64,000 nt of DNA from contig WRCJ01000001.1 of the NCBI GenBank assembly GCA_009784085.1, positions 1-64,000 on the forward strand, read 5' to 3'. Both the position numbers and the translations under genes were made by a program. The notes under the pieces are model-generated. The model searched no databases and was not told the DNA's origin. It saw only the letters and a list, made by a program, of their open reading frames with translations. Origin of the DNA: Oscillospiraceae bacterium. Lineage in GTDB: Bacteria > Bacillota > Clostridia > Oscillospirales > UBA929. This document shows positions 58,856-64,000 of this stretch, piece by piece (the first letter of the stretch is position 1; each line of letters opens with the position of its first letter).

Positions 58856-59283
58856 AACACATCACGCTCTACACGGACGGGGCTTGTTCCGGGAACCCCG
58901 GGCCGGGGGGCTGGGCCGCTATTTTGCGGTATGGGGAACATGAGAGGGAACTCTCCGGCGGCGAGCCACATACCACCAACAACCGCATGGAACTGACCGC
59001 CGTCATCGAGGGGCTGCGGGCGCTCAAGGAACCTTGCGAAGTGCGCGTGTATTCCGACTCCAAATACGTCGTGGACGGCATGTCCCTGGGCTGGGCGGCC
59101 AAATGGCGGGCGCGCGGCTGGAAAAAGGCCGACAAGTCGCCCGCCCTGAACCCCGACCTGTGGGGGACGATGCTGGATTTATGCCAGTTGCACAACGTGT
59201 CGTTTACCTGGGTGCGCGGACACGCCGACAACGCCTACAACAACCGTTGCGACAAACTGGCCGTGGGCGCCATACCCCAGTAA
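58852..59283 (+). CDS. rnhA: Ribonuclease HI
   Basis: 143 residues. YTDGACSGNPGPGGWAAIL (first Asp), NNRMELTAVIEGL (Glu), VYSDSKYVVDGM (Asp) and TWVRGHADNAYNNRCD (His loop and last Asp) form the complete DEDD active site. It degrades RNA in RNA-DNA hybrids. Start overlaps the upstream membrane-protein stop. Confidence 0.97.
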   Translation: MKHITLYTDGACSGNPGPGGWAAILRYGEHERELSGGEPHTTNNRMELTAVIEGLRALKEPCEVRVYSDSKYVVDGMSLGWAAKWRARGWKKADKSPALNPDLWGTMLDLCQLHNVSFTWVRGHADNAYNNRCDKLAVGAIPQ

Positions 59284-59338
59284 GGGGTGTCATGCCCATA
59301 TATGTGGCATCGCGAATGTTCGAGGTGAATTTGAATTC

Positions 59339-61408
59339 ATGAAAAAATGGAAATTTTATCTGCGGCTTGCCCCGATGGTCGTCATCATGGCCTTGTTTTT
59401 GTTGGGCGCCACGGCGCGTCTCTACAACCTGCAGATTACCCATCGCGAAGAAAACAAAAAACAGGCGGAAAAACGACAGGCGAGGATGGTCGCGCTGCCG
59501 GCGACGCGCGGCGAGTTGCTGGATCGGTATGGGCGCCCGTTGGTGACCAACTATACCACGTACGCGCTCCGGATCGACCTAAACCGGTTGCTCATCGCCA
59601 GCGACGACCCCAACGAGGTCATCGATCGCCTCACGCGCCTGATGAAAGAACAGGGCGTCCGCTACGAGGACACGTTCCCCATCCTGCCGGATCCGTACCA
59701 TTTCAAGTTCAACATCGGCGAGAAGGAAAAGACGTACCTAAAGCAATTCACGGAGAAACTTGGGTGGCCGGAAGACATGGCCGCCCCGGAACTCATGGAA
59801 AAGATCAAAGAACTCTTTGGCATCAGCGACGAATACGCCCAGGCGGACGCGCGGCGCATAGCGGCCATCCGGTACGAAATGGAGCTACGCCGGGTGCTTC
59901 AGACCAACGAGCCGTACTACTACATCCCGGACTATCAGTTTGCCACCGAAGTGGATATGACCATCGTGGGCATGGTGCGCGAACAGGATTTCCCCGGCGT
60001 CATGGTGGAGACGGTACCCGTACGGGAATACCGCACGCAATATGCGGCCCATTTGCTGGGCATGGTGGGCCGGATCCCCGAAGGGCGGGCGGCGGAATAT
60101 AAAGAGAAGGAATACGCCGCCGATGAATTGGTTGGGTTGGGCGGTTTGGAGGAAGGGCTGGAAAAATGGCTTCGCGGCAAGCCCGGATGGCGCGAAGAAG
60201 AAACCAACACCTCCGGGAAGATCACCAATATCCTCAATAGCAAGAAGCCGGAACCGGGGAACAACTGTTTTTTGACCATCGACATCCTGCTTCAGGAAAA
60301 GGTGGAGCATGCGCTGGAAGAAGGCATACTTTCACTGCGGGAGCAGGGGGAGCGCGGCGGGCTTATCGACAAGCATTTGGCCGCCGGGGGCGCCGCCGTC
60401 CTGATGGATCTCAGAACCGGCGAGATACTGGCCATGGCGTCCTACCCGACCTATGATCTGATAAACTTTGCGGAGAACTTCGAGGAACTGAACCAGGATC
60501 CGATGAGCCCCATGCTCAATCGGGCCGTCGCCGCCGCGTATGAGCCGGGATCGACCTTTAAGATGGCGTCGGCGATGGCCGCCTTGGAGGCGGAAGTGAT
60601 TACACCCACCTCCACCATCTTTGACGAAGTGGTATATACCCGTTATGCCCCCAGCTATACGCCCAAGTGTACGGGTAGCCATGGGAGCATCAATGTGGCC
60701 GACGCCCTCCGGGTCTCGTGCAACTATTTCTTTTACGAGTCCGCGTACAGGACAAAGATAGAAACCATGAACGTCTACGCGAAGAAGCTGGGCTTTGGCG
60801 TGAAAACAAACGTCGAGCTGCCGGGGGAGCGGGATGGCGTCTTAGCGGGCCCGGAGTATTGCGAGAAACAGGGCCTCTATTGGTACGACGGCGATGTGCT
60901 GCAAGCGGCTATCGGGCAGTCATACAACCTCATCACGCCGATCCAGCTGTGTAGCTATGTGGCGACGCTGGCCAACGGGGGCGTCAGGTGCAAGCCGCAC
61001 CTGCTGAACATGGTCAAGTCCTTCGATTACGCCAGCACGATATACGTGGAGACCATGGAAGTGGTCGAACGGTTGGAACTCAAGGACGGCACGCTGGAAG
61101 CTATCTTGTCCGGGATGAGGATGGTATGCGAGCCGGGCGGCACGGCGGCGCGCACGTTCGCGGATTACCCATACCCGGTGGGCGGCAAGACGGGTTCCGC
61201 GCAGACGTTGATCGACGGCCGGCCGGCCAACGGTGTCTTTGTGGCGTTTGCCCCCTTTGACGATCCGCAAGTGGCCGTGGCTGTCGTGGTGGAGAAAGGC
61301 GGATCGGGTTCCGCCGTGGCGCCCATCGCGAGGGACGTATTTGACGCCTATTTCCAGAGCCAGGAGACCATGAGCAAAAGAATGCCGGAGAATCAATTGC
61401 ATGGGTGA
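59339..61408 (+). CDS. mrdA: Penicillin-binding protein 2 (elongasome transpeptidase)
   Basis: 689 residues. N-terminal membrane anchor (LRLAPMVVIMALFLLGATARL), pedestal domain (ATRGELLDRYGRPLV), then the transpeptidase with EPGSTFKMASA (SxxK), RVSCNYFFYES (SxN) and VGGKTGSAQT (KTG). It crosslinks peptidoglycan during cell elongation with RodA. In many clostridia it sits in mreBCD-mrdA-minCDE-rodA-mgsA; here only mrdA, a minD-like gene and mgsA remain. Ribosome site GAGGTGAATTTGAATTC. Confidence 0.93.
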   Translation: MKKWKFYLRLAPMVVIMALFLLGATARLYNLQITHREENKKQAEKRQARMVALPATRGELLDRYGRPLVTNYTTYALRIDLNRLLIASDDPNEVIDRLTRLMKEQGVRYEDTFPILPDPYHFKFNIGEKEKTYLKQFTEKLGWPEDMAAPELMEKIKELFGISDEYAQADARRIAAIRYEMELRRVLQTNEPYYYIPDYQFATEVDMTIVGMVREQDFPGVMVETVPVREYRTQYAAHLLGMVGRIPEGRAAEYKEKEYAADELVGLGGLEEGLEKWLRGKPGWREEETNTSGKITNILNSKKPEPGNNCFLTIDILLQEKVEHALEEGILSLREQGERGGLIDKHLAAGGAAVLMDLRTGEILAMASYPTYDLINFAENFEELNQDPMSPMLNRAVAAAYEPGSTFKMASAMAALEAEVITPTSTIFDEVVYTRYAPSYTPKCTGSHGSINVADALRVSCNYFFYESAYRTKIETMNVYAKKLGFGVKTNVELPGERDGVLAGPEYCEKQGLYWYDGDVLQAAIGQSYNLITPIQLCSYVATLANGGVRCKPHLLNMVKSFDYASTIYVETMEVVERLELKDGTLEAILSGMRMVCEPGGTAARTFADYPYPVGGKTGSAQTLIDGRPANGVFVAFAPFDDPQVAVAVVVEKGGSGSAVAPIARDVFDAYFQSQETMSKRMPENQLHG

Positions 61409-61425
61409 GAATTGTATGATATAAT
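61397..61425 (+). promoter_or_regulatory. Promoter TTGCAT-17-TATAAT for the minD-like/mgsA pair
   Basis: TTGCAT (61397-61402) lies in the last codons of mrdA; TATAAT at 61420-61425. A GAAAAAC-TGCG-GTTTTTC hairpin (61435-61452) follows within the expected leader. Confidence 0.65.
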
Positions 61426-61514
61426 GGATGCCTGAAAAACTGCGGTTTTTCATAAGGCGGGGAGATTGATATCCCGTTGATTCAGCAAGGGTTATGTCAC
61501 TGGGGGGTGAACTC

Positions 61515-62315
61515 TTGGGAAAGGCCATACTGGTGACGTCCGGGAAGGGCGGTACAGGGAAAACAACGCTTACGGCTGGACTTGCCGCATGTTTGGCGGC
61601 GATGGGGCGGCGCGTCGTCTGTATCGATGCCGACGTCGGCCTGCGCAATTTGGATCTCGTGCTGGGCATGCCGGACGCGGCGGCGTTGGATTTTCATGAT
61701 GTCCTGACCGGGGGGGCTGTTCTCCGGGAAGCCTTGTATCGGCATCCGCAGATCCCGGGGCTCTATCTATTGTCCGCGCCGTCGGAGCGGAAGGCGGGGC
61801 AAATCGTCCCGGAATTGTTTTCCGAAATGGTCAAGGCATTGCAGAAACACTGCGATTATTGCATGGTCGATTGCGCGGCCGGGTTGGGCGAGAGCTTCGC
61901 TTTGGCCGCCGGCGCCTGCGACCACGCCATCGTGGTGGGGAATTTGGAGCCCGCGGCCATACGCGACGCCACGCGGACGGCGGAACTCCTCCACAACCAG
62001 AACCTCAAGGCGGTGTGGCTGGCGCTCAACAGGGTGCGGCCCGAGCTCGTGGCCTATGGCAGCGCCAATGTGGACGATGCCATGGATACCGTGGGGTTGC
62101 CGTTGCTGGGGCTTGTCCCGGAGGATATTTCGGTGATCGACGCGGCCAATAAGTACATGCCGATTATCCTCTATGGGCAGACCGACGCCGCCCTCGCCAT
62201 GTTGCGCATGGCCAAGCGGCTGGAAGGGGAGCGTATCCCGTTGCCCGGGAAGAGCATTAAATCACGCTATCACGCGCACAAGATATCCCTAAAAAAGACA
62301 GGAGGACGTATATGA
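61515..62315 (+). CDS. minD: MinD-family ParA-type ATPase
   Basis: 266 residues from TTG 61515 (MGKAILVTSGKGGTGKTTLTAGL), 7 nt after GGGGGGTGA; ATG 61494 is an alternative. Deviant Walker A SGKGGTGKTT, VVCIDADVGLRNLDLVLG, YCMVDCAAGLGESF (MinD usually has DSPAGIE) and LALNRVRPEL support MinD. The usual C-terminal amphipathic membrane helix is not evident: the end is basic (SIKSRYHAHKISLKKTGG). minC and minE are absent nearby. Division-site placement is therefore only inferred. Confidence 0.75.
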   Translation: MGKAILVTSGKGGTGKTTLTAGLAACLAAMGRRVVCIDADVGLRNLDLVLGMPDAAALDFHDVLTGGAVLREALYRHPQIPGLYLLSAPSERKAGQIVPELFSEMVKALQKHCDYCMVDCAAGLGESFALAAGACDHAIVVGNLEPAAIRDATRTAELLHNQNLKAVWLALNRVRPELVAYGSANVDDAMDTVGLPLLGLVPEDISVIDAANKYMPIILYGQTDAALAMLRMAKRLEGERIPLPGKSIKSRYHAHKISLKKTGGRI

Positions 62316-62713
62316 ACATCGCATTGGTAGCCCGTGATATGAAAAAAGAGTTGATGGTGCAATTTTGTATCGCGTACAAGGGCATATTGTCGCGGCACAC
62401 GCTATATGCAACGGCTACGACGGGGAAGCTCGTGGCGGAGGCCAGCGGTTTGCCGGTGAATAAGTTTTTATCCGCGCTACAAGGCGGCGAACAGCAAATC
62501 GGGGCGCGCATCGCCTATAACGAGATCGATTTGCTCATCATGTTCCGCGACCCGATATCCGCGGGTTTGCAGGAGGGGGAAGGCTCGTTGCTGCGCCTGT
62601 GCGACCTGCACAATGTGCCTGTGGCGACCAATGTGGCGACCGCCGAGGTGCTGATCCATGGCTTGGCGCGGGGCGACATCGACTGGCGCGACATCGTCAA
62701 CCCCAAGAAATAG
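62312..62713 (+). CDS. mgsA: Methylglyoxal-synthase-like protein with altered active site
   Basis: 133 residues; ATGA overlap with the MinD-like gene. Fold-level signatures remain: NIALVARDMKKELMVQFC, YATATTGKLVAEASG, GGEQQIGARIAYNEIDLLI, FRDPIS, NVPVATNVATAEVLI. Relative to E. coli MgsA, His19 is Arg (ARD), the catalytic base Asp71 is Glu (GGEQQ), and the His98 region (PHEPD) reads LQEGE. Asp101-equivalent (FRDP) and the phosphate-binding Thr/Gly residues are kept. MgsA converts dihydroxyacetone phosphate to methylglyoxal; with these changes the protein may be inactive or repurposed. The name is by homology. Confidence 0.8.
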   Translation: MNIALVARDMKKELMVQFCIAYKGILSRHTLYATATTGKLVAEASGLPVNKFLSALQGGEQQIGARIAYNEIDLLIMFRDPISAGLQEGEGSLLRLCDLHNVPVATNVATAEVLIHGLARGDIDWRDIVNPKK

Positions 62714-62838
62714 GCTTTCCCAAGATGTGGGATTTTATCAAATTGAGGCGACCTATTCGCGAAATTCGGTGGTAGGGCCGGGATCCCAGATTACCAGTTG
62801 GGATCCACAGCCCCCCAGCCGGGTTCGGAGGTGGTAAA

Positions 62839-64000
62839 ATGAGTAATATGAGGAGCAAGAAACAGTTTTTGCTGGCGTGCGCATTTGCGTGTACATTTGC
62901 CCTTGTGCTGCTTTTTTCGTCATGCGACATTCGGACAGTTGCGACATCGCCATCGCCATCCGAGGAACCATCGCAGGAGCCGCCCACGGTGCAGGAATTC
63001 ACGGTTACCTTCGACCTAAACGGCGGCGAGCTGATAAGCGGGGATGCCGTGCAATATGTGGAAGCCGGCGAGGCGGCGGTGGCGCCGGAGGTGGAGAAGG
63101 AACGCCACACCTTATCTTGGGATAAGGCATTTACCAATATTACCGAGGATTTGACGGTAACGGCGCAATGGGAGAAGAGGGAGCTGTCCTCCACCGAGGT
63201 GGCGGATATCGTGCAGGCGAGCACGGTCACCGTCGCTTGCGAATACCACAACGGCAACACAGGGAGCGGTTCCGGCTTCTTTATCGACGACGGGGGGACC
63301 ATCGTCACCTGCTACCATGTCATCGAGTACGCGACGGATATCACGGTAGAAATGATAGGGGGCGGGAAATACACCGTAGAAAAGATCGTTGCCTTTGATG
63401 AGCTGATGGATCTGGCCGTACTCAAGATCAACCTGTCCGAGACGCCCGGGCTTGTGCTGTCCACAGACGTGGTCAAAGCGGGGCAAGCAATCTACGCGAA
63501 CGGGTCTGCGCTCGGGACCTTAGTCGGTACGTTCACCAGCGGGACGGTTTCCAACGCGAACAGGGTTGTCAATGGGGTAAAGTGCATCCAAATAGATGCG
63601 GCTATCTCCGAGGGGAACAGCGGGGGGCCGCTGGTCAACTCCTATGCCGAGGTGATAGGCGTGGCCGCCATGTCCTTTCTGGACGGCGAGAACCTCAACC
63701 TGGCCATCCACATCGAGCAACTCGAGGACATAGAAGAAAAAAACTACTCCCTCACCAGCTATCAGGAGTGGATCATGCGGGAGGCGGATCGGTCTTATTC
63801 GCTATATACCGACCAAAACACATTCTATTATTCCACGATCAACACCTACACGGCCGTCACGGGCAGATCCTGTGACAGATCCGTGGATTTCAAAGATAAA
63901 GCCCATGCCGGGTATGTCTATAATAGCGCGTACTATATCTATAAGCTCGTGGAACATGAATCGGAAAAGTACGTGAGTTATTTGAAGGATAAGGGTTTTG
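62839..64000 (+). CDS. Trypsin-like serine protease lipoprotein, 3' end beyond the window
   Basis: At least 387 residues; ATG after GGAGGTGG. Lipoprotein-type signal (LVLLFSSC lipobox), Pro/Ser-rich stalk, one InlB B-like repeat (FTVTFDLNGGELISGD..TVTAQW), then a HtrA/trypsin-like protease with TCYHVIEY (His), DLAVLKINL (Asp) and AISEGNSGGPLVNS (Ser). It would degrade or process proteins outside the membrane. The stretch after the protease (YSLYTDQNTFYYSTINTYTA onwards) is not recognised. A GGATCCCA/TGGGATCC inverted repeat (62780-62803) lies in the leader. Confidence 0.88.
   Translation, partial: MSNMRSKKQFLLACAFACTFALVLLFSSCDIRTVATSPSPSEEPSQEPPTVQEFTVTFDLNGGELISGDAVQYVEAGEAAVAPEVEKERHTLSWDKAFTNITEDLTVTAQWEKRELSSTEVADIVQASTVTVACEYHNGNTGSGSGFFIDDGGTIVTCYHVIEYATDITVEMIGGGKYTVEKIVAFDELMDLAVLKINLSETPGLVLSTDVVKAGQAIYANGSALGTLVGTFTSGTVSNANRVVNGVKCIQIDAAISEGNSGGPLVNSYAEVIGVAAMSFLDGENLNLAIHIEQLEDIEEKNYSLTSYQEWIMREADRSYSLYTDQNTFYYSTINTYTAVTGRSCDRSVDFKDKAHAGYVYNSAYYIYKLVEHESEKYVSYLKDKGF

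Noticed and set aside
62780..62803. Terminator of mgsA from the GGATCCCA/TGGGATCC inverted repeat
   Set aside because: No T-tract follows; kept only as an inverted repeat in the protease leader.
1..64000. tRNA, rRNA, tmRNA or SRP RNA genes
   Set aside because: None recognised by eye in the spacers; a covariance-model search (tRNAscan-SE, Infernal) was not possible and could reveal one.

Overview
The window is about 64 kb of a moderately GC-rich chromosome. It most likely comes from an uncultured member of the Clostridia (Bacillota). The evidence is the gene order dnaA-dnaN-recF-remB-gyrB-gyrA, the ylxM-ffh-rpsP-khpA-rimM-trmD operon, clostridial-type single-chain PurL, SecG, RemB, the PBP2-MinD-MgsA order, and pyruvate:ferredoxin oxidoreductase with acetate kinase, which points to fermentation. 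I would not assign a family.

Layout. 1-2.7 kb: a PAS-domain sensor cut by the left edge, and two ~90% identical 305-bp remnants of an Rpn-family gene flanking an AT-richer unknown ORF. 2.7-11.2 kb (+): a DUF554 membrane protein, a tyrosine phenol-lyase-like enzyme, a Ca2+-type P-ATPase and gatCAB. 11.7-19.1 kb: an unknown ORF, a GNAT acetyltransferase, a DUF1015 protein, then an apparent transport operon (two ECF ATPases, EcfT, MobB-like, kinase-like) and a DUF4143 ATPase. 19.3-27.5 kb (-): purL, rpsU and the SRP/ribosome operon. 27.7-33.7 kb: pyruvate:ferredoxin oxidoreductase and a ParB-like/BMP-like fusion. 33.7-42 kb (-): a Ser/Thr phospho-signalling block (FHA, PP2C, FHA-membrane, PrsW-FHA, kinase-LRR) with a papain-like lipoprotein upstream. 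42-47 kb (+): an MBL hydrolase, YchF, an acyltransferase-like membrane protein, and a DUF2975/HTH/radical-SAM operon. 47.4-49.2 kb (-): secG, an IS200/IS605-like palindromic remnant, ackA. 49.4-58.2 kb (+): origin region. 58.2-64 kb (+): a coiled-coil membrane protein, RNase HI, PBP2, a MinD-like ATPase, an MgsA-like protein and a secreted trypsin-like lipoprotein cut by the right edge.

Two genome-scale habits stand out. First, two families of short GC-rich hairpin repeats (REP-like) fill many spacers and in two places lie inside reading frames (the EcfA ATPase N-terminus and the PrsW-FHA linker). Second, short-period tandem repeats occur in many spacers and as in-frame low-complexity inserts in otherwise conserved proteins (PurL, P-type ATPase, GatC, RecF, PAS sensor, kinase). 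The best candidates for unusual biology are the phospho-signalling/protease block, the MgsA-like protein lacking canonical catalytic residues, the TTATCCCCC motif array at the presumed origin, and the 24-bp perfect palindrome overlapping a promoter.

All calls come from reading the sequence by eye. No database search, structure prediction or HMM was run, and family names rest on remembered motifs.
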